NCBI RefSeq assembly: GCF_021134715.1
Contig: NC_060025.1
Coordinates: 2,666,001-2,730,000, forward strand
Origin: Daphnia pulex
Lineage: Eukaryota; Arthropoda; Branchiopoda; Diplostraca; Daphniidae
Direction of reading: 5' to 3'
Length of the DNA stretch: 64,000 nt
The translations under genes and the position numbers were made by a program. How positions within the stretch are numbered: the first letter of the stretch is position 1; each line of letters starts with the position of its first letter. Shown here in pieces: positions 48,204 to 60,073 of this stretch. Under the pieces are notes generated by a model. The model was not told the DNA's origin. It searched no databases and saw only the letters and a program-made list of their open reading frames with translations.

Positions 48204-49084
48204 TCTCTTGTCCTGACCGTTGTCTGCGGTTGACTGTATTCTCCTATTGACCAGTCTCACCATATGAATGTGTGATTTTCATAGGGGAAATGTTGTTGAA
48301 ACAAGTGGGCGGCCTGAGGGATAATTAACTCCGCTTTTCGTAACAACTTTTAAACCTGTTTAACAACTTCGTTGCATAACGCACTCGTTAACTTGACATT
48401 GAAAGGACGAATGAAAATAGCCTATAAACAATGACAAAATTCTTTAAAAATAATCATCATTTCCCTGTTGAAATTGAGAGATCGCATTTACCTAAACACT
48501 TAATTCCTTAGGTATAACAATGTTACCATCGAATGGGATCAATAACTTATAAGATATTTAATTCCTCTTTGATGGCGTGAATAAAATGTGCAATAGCCAC
48601 AACATTAATAATTTAAAAATAAATTAAATTAAAAAAAAAGACTACTTATATATGCCGTACCGCTAACTCATTTTTGCAAAAAAAAAGTAGTGGCGCATTT
48701 CAATAACTTGTTTTTCACCCGGGAATAGATTTTTAAAAAATTCGTCCGCTTTTGGGCACTGAAAGGGTATTGACCGCATTAGCTACCCCTTAAAATAATA
48801 ACTTGACAGATCAGCACAGGTGAACAAAATATATATAACTTAAAAGATAGTAAAATTGAAGTTAATTTAAAATGGATTCGATTTCCATCTGTTTTTCTTT
48901 CGTCCTATACCTTTTAAAGTAAGAACTATTTATTCGTTTAGCCCTAAATACAAGTGCATATCAATGGAATCGAAATAAATAATTTAGTTGATTGGGGTTA
49001 CAATACCATGATTAATATGTAACAAATTCATAATTCACATGTTATTAATCATTGGTGATTCAAATCGACGAGGCAACTTCTCCG
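48204..49084. other. Spacer between GMC2 and GMC3
   Basis: AT-rich, no gene. The part 48500-48800 resembles 52750-53040, upstream of the GMC4 3' end: both share AATTCCTC, GTGCAAT and TCCGC words in the same order. It therefore belongs to the duplicated unit. Confidence 0.45.
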
Positions 49085-51452
49085 TTATAACCAGTCATTT
49101 TTAATCAAGTCCGACGCCTTTTCTCCCACCATTATCTAAGAAAGGAAACGGTTAAGGTACGATACATGTCAGGAGAGAAAGTATAGCTCTAATTACCGTT
49201 GGTGCGTTTGTATTTCCACTGGGCACAGCCGGCATGACGGATGTATCAGCAACTCGGAGGTGTTTTATTCCTTTGACTTTCAGTTGAGGATCGACGACGA
49301 CCGTGTCATCCAAGACAGAACCCATTTTACAAGTGCCAACTGTATGTGCCAAGGTGAAACTAGCGCTCTTGATCCAACACTCCCAATATTCGTCCGTCCA
49401 AAGTGGTTTATCTTCGCATCCTGGGAAAGGTTTGTCATAAAACCTGGAACCCATTTTTTGAAAGGCTTCCGTTTTGCTGAGGGCTAAGGCGAACTTGACA
49501 GCCTCGATCGTTACTTTGATATCATCGGGGTCTGAAAAATATTTTGGATCGATGACAGGTTTGTCGTAAGGATCGTTCGAATTGAGACGAATTTCTCCGC
49601 GAGATTTTGGGCGCAAATTGTAAGGGAAGATGGTCCAAGTATCTTTGTTGGCTATTGGCAAGTAATATTCATTCCAAATTTCGTCGGTAAATCCATGGGC
49701 GTAACGCATAGCGGTGCCATCGTCAGACATTTCACTACCGGAAGCGAAATGCAACTGGAGGTCGGGATAATCAGCATCCGGATCCGCGTATTTTGATTTG
49801 ATAAAACCAAGTCCTTCCACCCCGCCTAACAGAGACATGGGAGTTCCCCCGAAGAGTGTGTAATTAACAATAATTGGAAGTGACACCAGTCTAGCGGTAA
49901 GAATGGAGTATGGTTCATCTATCAATTAAAAGTAGAAGAAGAAATTCAGAAAATTTAAGTAAGAAAAACAATTTCGTTCAATGCAAATGTCTTACCAATT
50001 AGGAAAGTCATTCCAATTATTCCAACATGGTCATGCAAGTTCTTTCCAACAGGAAGATCGGCAATGACTGGACTTATTCCTTTCTCCGTCAGATGAGCAG
50101 CTGGGCCAACTCCGCTCAACATGAGGATTTGCGGAGTTGCAATACTTCCGGCAGATAACACAATTTCTTTTTTGGCACTGACGAAGTACATTCGGCCACC
50201 TTTTTCAAACTGCACATCCGTAGCCACTTTCGTATCGGGATCGATGACAATCTTTAACACACGCGAATTCATTGAAATGTGAAGGTTTTTTCGATTGCGG
50301 ACTGGTCGTAAAAATGCTTTGGAAGTGGAACAACGACTTCCTCGACGAATTGTTCCCTGTGGAATCATAACACCTGCCATTCGTTTTAGGGGTTAAGTTT
50401 TAAAATTTTAACGATTTTTAGGTATTGAGACAGGTTTATTTACCCGTCTGGAATTCGCCGTTGCAGTCCCGATTTTTGTATCCCATTTCCACTCCGCCTT
50501 GCATGAATGCAGCACCTAATGGTGAGGTGTAACCCGCCTCACCAACCGTCAAATATCCTCCTTTGCCGTGATATTTGGTTCCGGCCAGGTAAGGATTTTG
50601 ATTGTCTTCCGATTTAATGAAATATGGCAAAACATCGTCGTATCCCCAGCCGTCACATCCGTAAATATCCCTCCAGTTGTCGTAGTCTAGTTTATTTCCT
50701 CGAACGTATAGCATATAGTTGAGGGAGGAGCTTCCGCCCAACATCTTACCCCGAGGCCAGTTGCACCTTTATTATAACGTATGGTGATTAAATACTCTTC
50801 AATTAATTTTGCACATAAAACAATTCATACCGTCCATTAGTAATTCCTTTGCAAGCATTGTCCTGGGGCTCTGTTTTGTACTGCCAATCCATATTCGTCA
50901 ATTGCAAGCTAGCGGCCAGGAGCGGTACTTGCCCAGTAATAGTCTCATCGTCTCCCGCTTCCAGCAATAAAATATTCCAATCGGCCACTTCACTTAGGCG
51001 ATTAGCAATTACGGCACCGGCAGCTCCAGCGCCAATTATAATAAAATCATACTCGCCACGAATGACCTACAATATGGAAATAACTATTTACTCACGTATA
51101 TAACCAGAAAAACAAGTTTATAGGCTGACACTTTGGAACGAAGCCAAAAATACTGCTTCTAGATCAACATCTATTTTTGATTCAGTAATTAAATCAAACT
51201 ATTCGCATTATTATATAAAATATACTATATAGTTATCCATTCGAGATCCTGACCCGATTAAAGACGTACAGTAAAAAAAAAACTAACTTTTGTGATTGTA
51301 AACCCAACAAATTTCAATAAAATGAAGGATAACAAGGGATGGCTTACCGATGTATCGCGTACATATCCTTCAGGATCGCTGGGTGTATCGTTGAACAAAA
51401 TCCAAGAAATCAGCGACGTCAGGGCGATGCTTAACTCTTTAAATGGTAACAT
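49085..51452 (-). CDS. GMC oxidoreductase 3
   Basis: Six exons: 51348-51452, 50831-51066, 50444-50766, 49996-50373, 49197-49918 and 49085-49135, giving 604 residues. The N-terminal segment [15 protein letters not shown] could be a signal peptide or membrane anchor. FAD-binding GAGAAG is at 47-52, signature 1 [15 protein letters not shown], signature 2 [15 protein letters not shown], catalytic His in TLAHTVGTC and Asn in SGNTNAPT. This His-Asn pair is the arrangement of choline oxidase-type members. The 5' two-thirds, including introns 1, 3 and 4, are closest to GMC5. The last 201 bp tract, including the whole last intron, is identical to GMC4. Confidence 0.93.
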
Positions 51453-52569
51453 TCTGCGGTGGAGAGGATGATGGCAGACTTTTGCGATGATCCAACCGTA
51501 GTCAACAGAGACTCTTTTCCTTGTGAAGTATTCAAATAAAAATCCTGCAAGTTTTCTTGGGTAGACTCTCCCGTCGGCTGAACTAACCTGTTCCTTCTTA
51601 GAGAACAGCTACCTATATTTCTATACTTGGCATCTTATAAGATTTCAATGACCCAAAAATACATCACGTGCGCCAAATATTCATCATGGAAGCCAAAAGG
51701 TGTGTCCGTGTCCATCCACTGCTATGCAGTCAAGCGATTAAATATTTTCCAGGTCGATGAATAAAAAAACCAAATAGAAGGTTATCCAGACAAACAAGAA
51801 GGAAACAGTAAAACAAGAAGATTCAAACAATGTCTTCATCATTCGTTATTAAAATCTTACATTTTTCTTCATAATATCTCGTTACTTTTCTGCAGATTTG
51901 GAAAAAAAAGAACTCTTTCTTGTATAGTCCTTCACTAAACAACAACTTTTTCATAATTCATTCAAACTTTTGACAGCTGAATTATTACCTGCCAGTAAAC
52001 AAATAAAGAAAAAACAATTTTAATTTAAAGTCCATCTCTCAAAGGTATAGGCTGAATTCAATGCGTACCTATCTTTTAATTTCAATCTTCCGATATGCAA
52101 TGAAATTTCCTTTTGTTTTACTTATACTGCAGTCCTTGTTTTCTTTTCCGACACCACCAGGTTGAAGCGAATTCCCGTTTTTACACTAAAGAGCACTCAC
52201 GGTACATTCCCAAATAGTCTATGAATTTTATAAAGTCATAGACAGAAATTTGTTTTGTCGTAAGATGTTGGATCATTACGTTACCCTAAAGCAAAGGCAG
52301 TAAGCAATGTTTTCCCATTTGCCGTTTTTCATGGATCAAAAACACCTTTAGGGTAATTCTCGACTAATTTTACAAGTGCGCGCATAAAATGACCTAAACA
52401 AGAATGTAGATCCAAAATCATGATCGATTCAATCTCAGAATACCTCAGGGTTTATTCCTAGGCGATTCGTTAAGTTTATGGCTTGCAGTCTTTTCCGTGT
52501 TTTCACTATACGGTTACCGTTACCTAACTAGTAACGGTATACTATAAAAGATAAAAATAGGAGATTTAG
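51453..52569. other. Spacer upstream of GMC3
   Basis: No gene. Positions 51611-51654 hold a block shared with the upstream regions of GMC4 and GMC5. The segment near 52461-52498 (GCGATTCGTTAAGTTTATGG and onward) recurs near 60945-60980, so the spacer was duplicated with the genes. Confidence 0.5.
51611..51654 (-). promoter_or_regulatory. Conserved upstream block, GMC3 copy
   Basis: On the minus strand it starts GGTCATTGAAATCTTA, then ATGCCAA and a TATA-like word, about 160-200 bp before the ATG. Related blocks lie upstream of GMC4 (55779-55815) and GMC5 (60214-60248). It is a candidate core promoter, or simply shared ancestry. Confidence 0.4.
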
Positions 52570-52765
52570 ATATAGAGACGGATTCGACGGTCACTTTTAT
52601 ACATCGTAGTCGTCGGCATCCGAAAAATAGTTTGGATTGATGAGGGCTTTGTCGTAAGGATCGCTTGAAGCCAGCCGAATGTTTCCTCGAGACTTTGGCC
52701 GCAAAAAGTACGGGATGAACTCCCGTCGCTGTTTTCCTATTAGGATCGATTACTGATTGAGGTAT
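52570..52765 (-). pseudogene. GMC oxidoreductase relic, two fused exon pieces
   Basis: Minus-strand translation shows a piece of GMC exon 4 (IDPNRKTATGV) running directly into a piece of exon 5 (FLRPKSRGN, then DPYDK-like and [19 protein letters not shown]), with a stop and a frame change. The 100 or so residues normally between them are missing. Wording is closest to GMC2 (PDDYD, VTVESV). It is the remains of another copy, collapsed by an internal deletion. Confidence 0.75.
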
Positions 52766-53306
52766 TGAATTCCTCGTTGATAGCGGTAACACAATGTGCA
52801 ATGACCATTTTATGAATTATTTAAAAAATCAACTTAAGTACCGGTACTGTATTCTCACCGCTAGCTAGAATACCATACTACTAATTGCAGGTCATTTTTC
52901 GAAAGAACAAACAACAAACATGAAATGCAGTACCGGTACTCCAATAACGTGTTTGAAATTTATTCAATGCTGGTGAATAAATTCATCCGCTTATGGAAAA
53001 ACGAAATTTCATTTCCCTTATCAATAAGTTGACCGCTGCTCAAAAACAGAAATTATTAAATGAAGCGTAATTGATAATTCAGTCAAAGTCAATACAAAAA
53101 TGTTTAAATTTTCTTCTGTTTTTCTTTCGTCCTACCTTGTAAAGTGAGAACAATTAATTCGTTTAGGCCTTACCACAATAAGTGTATCAATTGAAATCGA
53201 AGTAAATAATAGTTGATTGGACTTATGATTTTGTAACAAATTCAGAAGCTAGTAAATAATTAATCATTGGTGATTCAAATATAAGTTCGAGGAGGCAACT
53301 TCTCCG
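52766..53306. other. Spacer between the GMC relic and GMC4
   Basis: No gene. It resembles 48500-49080, the equivalent spacer 3' of GMC3, including the segment that runs to the GMC stop codon. Confidence 0.45.
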
Positions 53307-55651
53307 TTATAACCAGTCATTTTTTATCAAGTCTGCGGCCTTTTCTCCTACCATTATCTAAGAAAGGAAACGGTTAAGGTACGATACATGTCAGGAGAGA
53401 AAGTATAGCTCTAATTACCGTTGGTGCGTTTGTATTTCCACTGGGCACAGCCGGCATGACGGATGTATCAGCAACTCGGAGGTGTTTTATTCCTTTGACT
53501 TTCAGTTGAGGATCGACGACGACCGTGTCATCCAAGACAGAACCCATTTTGCAAGTGCCAACTGTATGTGCCAAGGTGAAACTAGCGCTCTTGATCCAAC
53601 ACTCCCAATAATCATCCGTCCAAAGTGCCTTATCTTCGCATCCTGGGAAAGGTTTGTCGTAAAACCTGGAACCCATTTTTTGAAAGGCTTCCGTTTTGCT
53701 GAGAGCTAAGGCGAACTTAATAGCCTCGACAGTAACTTTGATATCCTCTTTGAGGGGATCTGAAAAGTAGTTTGGATTAATGAGGGGTTTGTCGTAAGGA
53801 TCTTTGGAATTGAGACGAATGTATCCACGAGACTTTGGCCGCAAATTGTAGGGGAAGATGGTCCAAGTATCCTTTTTCATTATTGGCTTGTAGTATGCAT
53901 TCCAAACTTCATCCGTAAATCCATGGGCGTAACGCAAAGAGCTACCATCGTCAGATATTTCACTACCCGAACCGAAATGCAACTGTATGTCGGGATAATC
54001 AGCTTCCGCTTTCGCGTATTTCGAATTGATAAAACCAAGTCCTTCCACCCCACCCAACAGAGACATGGCAGTTCCACCGAAGATAGTGTAATTGAGAAGT
54101 ACTGGAAATGACAGCAGTCTAGAGGTAAGAACGGAGTATGGTTCGTCTATCCGGTGATTTAATTAGAGTAAGAAGAAATTAAATTAAGATAAAGTTAACA
54201 AAATTGGTTTCCATTTTATTGCAAGTTCCTTACTAATAAGGAAAACCATTCCAATTATCCCGACGTGGTCATGCAAGTTCTCTCCGACAGGAAGATCGGC
54301 AATGACCGGACTTATTCCTTTCTCTTCCAGATGATCTTTTGGGCCGACTCCACTCAACATGAGAATTTGCGGAGACGCAATACTTCCGGCAGATAACACA
54401 ATTTCTTTTTTGGAACTGACGAAGTACATTCGGCCACCTTTTTCAAACTGCACATCCGTAGCCACTTTCGTAACGGGATCGATGACAACCTTTAACACAC
54501 GCGAATTCAGTGAGATGTGAAGATTCTTTCGTTTGCGGGCTGGATGTAAAAATGCTTTGGAGGTGGAACAACGAGTTCCACGGCGGATTGTTCCCTGTGG
54601 AAACATAACACCTGTGAAATCCGTTTTATTATTAATTTCAGTTTTATTAAGCCGATATGTAGGTAGACAGTTTTATTTACCAGTCTGGAATTCGCCGTTG
54701 CAGTCCCGATTTTTGTATCCCATTTCCACTCCGCCTTGGATGAATGCGGCACCTAATGGCGAACGGAAGGCAGGTTCGCCAACCGACAAATAACCGCCTT
54801 TGCCGTGATATTTGGTTCCGGCGAGGAAAGGATTTTGATTGTCTTCCGATTTGACAAAATATGGTAAAACATCGTCGTATCCCCAGCCGTCACATCCGTA
54901 AATATCCCTCCAGTTGTCGTAGTCTAGTTTGTTTCCTCGAACGTAAAGCATATAGTTGAGGGAGGAGCTTCCGCCCAACATCTTACCCCGGGGCCAGTTG
55001 CACCTTTATTACAAGGATGGCGATTAAAAACTCTTCTATTAATTTTGCATATTAAAAAATACATACTTGCGATTAGCATATCCTTGGCAAGCATTGTCCT
55101 GAGGCTCTGTTTTGTACTGCCAATCCATATTCGTCAATTGCAAGCTAGCAGCGAAGAGTGGTATTTGTCCAAGTATAGTCTCATCTCCTCCCGCTTCCAG
55201 CAATAAAATATTCCAATCGGCCACTTCACTTAGGCGATTAGCAATTACAGCGCCGGCAGCTCCAGCGCCAATGATAATAAAATCATATTCGGCACGTATG
55301 ACCTAAAATATGCAAATAACTAGTTAATCACGTACAATCAGAAACACAAGTTTTAGCGAACACTTAGAAACGTAGCCAAAAATACTGCTTCTAGATCTAC
55401 ATAATTACATAAACACATTATCAGATCAATATTTTGACCTTACACAGAAACACAAATTAAGGTCACTTTTGACTGAAATAGCTTTAGCGACTTGAATCCT
55501 AACACTAAATTTGAATCAAAATATAGATTAACAAGTGATCGCTAACCGATGTGTCGCGGGCATATCCTACAGGATCGCTAGGTGTATCGTTGAACATAAT
55601 CCATGAAATCAGCGACGTCAGGGCGATGCTTAACTCTCTTAGCGGAAGCAT
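53307..55651 (-). CDS. GMC oxidoreductase 4
   Basis: Six exons: 55547-55651, 55067-55302, 54681-55003, 54234-54611, 53419-54146 and 53307-53357, giving 606 residues. Same architecture as GMC3: hydrophobic N-terminus, FAD-binding GAGAAG, signature 1 [15 protein letters not shown], signature 2 [15 protein letters not shown], His in TLAHTVGTC and Asn in SGNTNAPT. Intron 1 uses a GTTAGC donor. The sequence is a mosaic. A 114-bp tract in exon 3 (54739-54852) matches GMC2 with one difference, while 53350-53550 is identical to GMC3. The substrate is unknown. Confidence 0.93.
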
Positions 55652-55778
55652 GTTGGTAGTACCGTAGTCGACAGATGCTCTTTTTCGTGTGAATGCTTTC
55701 AAACAATCTACTTCATGTTTTTGGAGTGGACTCTCCCAACTGTCAAAATATAACAGGTTCCAACTTGGATAAAAGGAG

Positions 55779-55815
55779 ACTATACTGTATTTGGCATTTC
55801 TAAGTCTACAATGAC
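55779..55815 (-). promoter_or_regulatory. Conserved upstream block, GMC4 copy
   Basis: On the minus strand GGGTCATTGTAGACTTA is followed by ATGCCAAATACAGTATA, about 130-165 bp before the ATG, parallel to the GMC3 and GMC5 blocks. Confidence 0.4.
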
Positions 55816-56593
55816 CCAAGAAACATAACACTCCGCCTGCTTCAACTAAGAAAACAACCATTCTTGAATACTGGTCATGGAAACCTTCCAAAAAAGTTGA
55901 TAAGGAAGTGTTAACAAAAAAAAATAACATTCCAAGGTAACCTAACGGAACACGGATTTTTGGTGATGTTTGGGAAATAAAATAGACTGAAAGTTCAAAT
56001 CAAAAATAGATTTTCGTTAGGATTTAATTAACAGAGGATATTTAACCCAAATGCGTGACTCGGCGAATTTCGATATTAATTCAGAGATAACCCTTTCTCT
56101 CTCAGAGTTAAACGTTGAATAACCGTTATTCATATGGAACGCCCAAGGTATTTCGTCGTTTTCAGACAAAAAAAAATACTAAAGGCACGCTATTATGCAG
56201 AATGTTTTCCAACGGCAGCTGGCGTTTGGACAAAAATCGCGGGGATTCCCACGACCACACATGATGGTTACTAGGTGGAAATAATCCTTCACTCTTTTCC
56301 CCAAAGCAACAAGTTCAACTGTACATGTCATGCAGAGCGAGCACAATAGACAAACATTGCAGAGTTGAGAAAACATCGATGCTTATTCCCGCTTTGGCCT
56401 TCAGCAAGATGAATTACCTGCTCCAGGTGGGTTTGATTTCTTTTCTGAGTTAGCTAAAGTCAATTAACTAGGGAATCCCTCTTTTTGGTTAGCGAAGTCA
56501 ATTGCTTGTCGACATTCCAGGCATTCCATTTACGAGAGTGGTCGCCATTCGTGTTTTGTTATAGAGAACCCAAAGCAATTCCAAAGACCATTA

Positions 56594-56687
56594 GCGAGTG
56601 CACTCGGCTACGGGAACCTAACCTAACCCAACAAAACCATTAGTGATCCTATTCGTTAATTGGGAAAGGGATTGCGAGTGCACTCGG
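56594..56687. repeat. Two copies of a 14-base palindromic word
   Basis: GCGAGTGCACTCGG occurs at 56594-56607 and 56674-56687, containing the perfect palindrome CGAGTGCACTCG. Shorter relatives (TTAGCGAGTG, TAGCGAATG) are scattered at 56490-56840. Confidence 0.65.
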
Positions 56688-57099
56688 TAAAAAGCCAAAT
56701 AAACTAACTCCGAGACTGCTTAGGATTACTTCTATGGAATCGATTTGGGTCTAACTTGAAAAATCGATACAAGCGAGTACTCTAAAATGCCGACTAGCGA
56801 ATGTATGCCGACGCATGCGCAAATTCAACTCCAATTAGCGAGTGAATTTCTTAAATCAAACAGATTTCTTAAAACAGATATTCTAACTATAATCCAATGG
56901 ATCAATTAACGCATCTCGACTAGCTAGCTTGCGGGTAGTCAGCTTAATCGCAGCTAAATGAAGTCTAATTCGTTCTTATGGCGTTATAAGTAAAACAAAG
57001 AGAGAGAGACAATAACTAGCGTCATTTGATCTGTCCCTGGACTTGGAAAGTGCGCTTTATAAATTTAATACATAATAACTACATTACCTTAATGACGTT

Positions 57100-57520
57100 G
57101 GATATACGAGCGCTACTTTCTTATCAGGATCGGTGATAATTTTCAAGACCTGGAATTTTTAGGAATGTGAAGATTCTGTCCATTGCGAGTAAGGCTTCAG
57201 AAGTGAAACACTTATGACGCGTGCAGTTTTCCATCAAACTCAAAAAACTTTAAAAAAATTACACTTCTGAACCACAAACATGAGAAGAAATCAATTTTAC
57301 TTCGGGAAAATTCAAAATTGATAAAATTTCTTTTTATTTACTAATTTACCTGTTCGGAATTGCCGATCCGATTTTCTTATCCTATTTTGCTCGTCGACTG
57401 GAATTCAGCTGCAAAAAATAGGATTTTTCCAAACATGCTCTCATCTCCTACCGTCTCCAGTGACAAAATATATTCCAATCAGCCAATTTCTGAAAGTCCA
57501 GCATTAGAAATCACACCTCA
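57100..57520 (-). pseudogene. GMC oxidoreductase relic between GMC4 and GMC5
   Basis: The segment 57120-57240 matches GMC exon 4 (the equivalent of 63500-63620 in GMC6) in diverged form. The segment 57350-57390 resembles the end of exon 3, and 57390-57510 matches exon 2 (the equivalent of 47700-47815 in GMC2), with most of exon 3 deleted. Frames are broken. All pieces keep the minus orientation and the original order. Confidence 0.7.
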
Positions 57521-57815
57521 CAGATTTTACGAACCACAATAGTGTCAACTAGGAATTGCCATTAACTCTTAACAATAACTCTTAAGTTATAACACAAAAA
57601 CAATGCTTAAGCGAAATTGATAATTCAGTCTAAGGCTATTCAAGAATGAATAATTTTCGCTCTGTTTTTCTCTGCGTCCTATCTTTTAAGTGAGAATTAG
57701 ATATAAGTTTAGGCAAAACACAAATGTATCAAATTGAATCAAATAAATCTCGAAATAAATAACAGCCATAAATAAGCATTTAATTATTAATTATTCACTG
57801 GGAATTTCCCCTCCA

Positions 57816-60073
57816 CTATAACCAGTCTTTCTTAATCAAGTCCGACGCCTTTTCTCCAATCATAATCTACGAAGCAAACAAATAATATTCACTCGACCCA
57901 TCACAACTTTTGCAAAGATTATATTACCGTTGGTGCGTTTGTATTTCCACTGGGAACAGCCGGCATGACGGATGTATCCGCGACACGAAGGTTTTTTATA
58001 CCTTTGACTTTCAGTTGAGGATCGACGACGACCGTGTCATCCGAGACAGTTCCCATTTTACAAGTGCCAACTGTATGTGCCAAGGTGAAACTAGCGCTCT
58101 TGATCCAACACTCCCAATATTCGTCCGTCCAAAGTGCCTTATCTTCGCATCCTGGGAAAGGTTTGTCGTAAAACCTGGAACCCATTTTTTTGAAGGCTTC
58201 CGTTTTGCTGAGAGCTAAAGTGAACTTGATAGCCTCAATAGTCACTTTGATATCTTCGTTGTCGGGATCTGAAAAGTAGTTTGGATTAATGAGGGGTTTG
58301 TCGTAAGGATCTTTGGAATTGAGACGAATGTATCCACGTGACTTTGGCCGCAAATTGTAAGGGAAGATGGTCCAAGTATCCTTTTTCATTATTTGCTTGT
58401 AGTATGCATTCCAAATTTCATCGGTAAATCCATGAGTGTAACGCAAATTGCTACCATCGTCAGATATTTCACTACCGGAAGCGAAATTAAACTCTATATC
58501 GGGATAATCAGCATCCGGGTCCGCGTATTTCGAATTGATAAAACCAAGTCCTTCCACCCCACCCAACAGAGACATGGCAGTTCCACCGAAGAGAGTGTAA
58601 TTGAGAAGTACTGGAAGTGACACCAGTCTAGCGGCAAGAATGGAGTATGGTTTATCTATCAATTAAAAATAGAAGTAGAAATTCAGAAAATTTAAGTTAG
58701 AAAAACAATTTCGGTCAATGCAAATGTCTTACCAATCAGGAAAACCATTCCAATTATTCCAACATGGTCATGCAAGTTCTTTCCGACAGGAAGATCAGCT
58801 ATGACCGGACTTATTCCTTTCTCTGTCAGATGAGCAGCTGGGCCAACTCCGCTCAACATGAGGATTTGCGGAGTTGCAATACTTCCGGCAGATAACACAA
58901 TTTCTTTTTTGGCACTGACGAAGTACATTCGGCCACCTTTTTCAAATTGCACATCCGTAGCCACTTTCGTAACGGGATCGATGACAACCTTTAACACACG
59001 CGAATTCATTGAAATGTGAAGGTTTTTTCGATTGCGGACTGGTCGCAAAAATGCTTTGGAAGTGGAACAACGACTTCCTCGACGAATTGTTCCCTGTGGA
59101 ATCATAACACCTGCCATTCGTTTAAAGGGTTAAGTTTTAAAATTTTAACGTTTTTAGGTATTGAGACAGATTTATTTACCCGTCTGGAATTCGCCGTTGC
59201 AGTCCCGATTTTTGTATCCCATTTCCACTCCTCCTTGGATGAATGCGGCACCTAATGGTGAGGTGTAACCCGCCTCGCCAACTGTCAAATATCCTCCTTT
59301 GCCGTGATATTTAGTTCCGGCCAGGTACGGATTTTGATTGTCTTCCGATTTAACGAAATATGGTAAAACATCATCGTATCCCCAGCCGTCACATCCATAA
59401 ACGTCCCTCCAGTTGTCGTAGTCCCGTTTGTTTCCTCGAACGTATAGCATGTAGTGGAGAGAGGTGCTTCCGCCCAACATCTTACCCCGGGGCCAGTTGC
59501 ATCTATAATTACAAAGTTGGTAAATAGAACTCATGAAATGAATGGCATGTCAAAAATATACTTGCGGTTAGCATATCCTTGGCAAGCATTGTCCTGAGGC
59601 TCTGTTTTATACTGCCAATCCATTTTCGTCAATTGCAAGGTAGCGGCGAAGACTGGTATTTGTCCACTGATACTTTCCTCGTCTCCCGCTTCCAGCAACA
59701 ACACGTTCCAACCGTCTACTTCACTTAGGCGATTAGCAATAACAGCGCCGGCTGCTCCAGCGCCAATGATAATAAAATCATATTCGGCACGAATGACCTA
59801 AAATATACAAATAATACAAATAACCATTTACTCACGTATAAAGAGAAAAAAAAGTTTGACCTAACACGTTCAGATCAAGCCAAAAATTTTGCTTATATGG
59901 AATTACATCTATTTTTGATTCAACAAAATAAATTTCAATAAAATGAAGGATAACAAGGGATGGCTTACCGATGTGTCGCGTACATATCCTTCAGGATCGC
60001 TAGGTGTATCGTTGAACAAAATCCAAGAAATCAGCGATGTCAGGGCGATACTTAACTCTTTAAATGGTAGCAT
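57816..60073 (-). CDS. GMC oxidoreductase 5
   Basis: Six exons: 59969-60073, 59562-59797, 59180-59502, 58733-59110, 57928-58655 and 57816-57866, giving 606 residues. The domain order is as in GMC3 and GMC4. In signature 1 two positions differ ([15 protein letters not shown]), with Thr and His replacing Ser and Asn. Whether this affects FAD or substrate placement is unknown. His in TLAHTVGTC and Asn in SGNTNAPT are kept. Exons 1 and 4 and introns 1, 3 and 4 are nearly the same as in GMC3, whereas the end of exon 2 (GYANRK) is like GMC4. An in-frame Met at 60103 would add ten residues, but Met 60073 matches GMC3. Confidence 0.92.

Larger units (their letters stand above)
55652..57099. other. 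Spacer upstream of GMC4
   Basis: No gene. It holds the conserved upstream block at 55779-55815. A region at 55980-56390 is recognisably related to 61200-61600, sharing GGGGATTCCCA, AATAACCGTTA and CACAATA(G/A)ACA(A/T)ACAT words in order. Two copies of a GCGAGTGCACTCGG palindrome lie at 56594-56687. Confidence 0.5.

Noticed and set aside
56620-56630. CCTAACCTAACCC as interstitial telomeric repeat
   Set aside because: Only about two units of the arthropod TTAGG repeat, well within chance.
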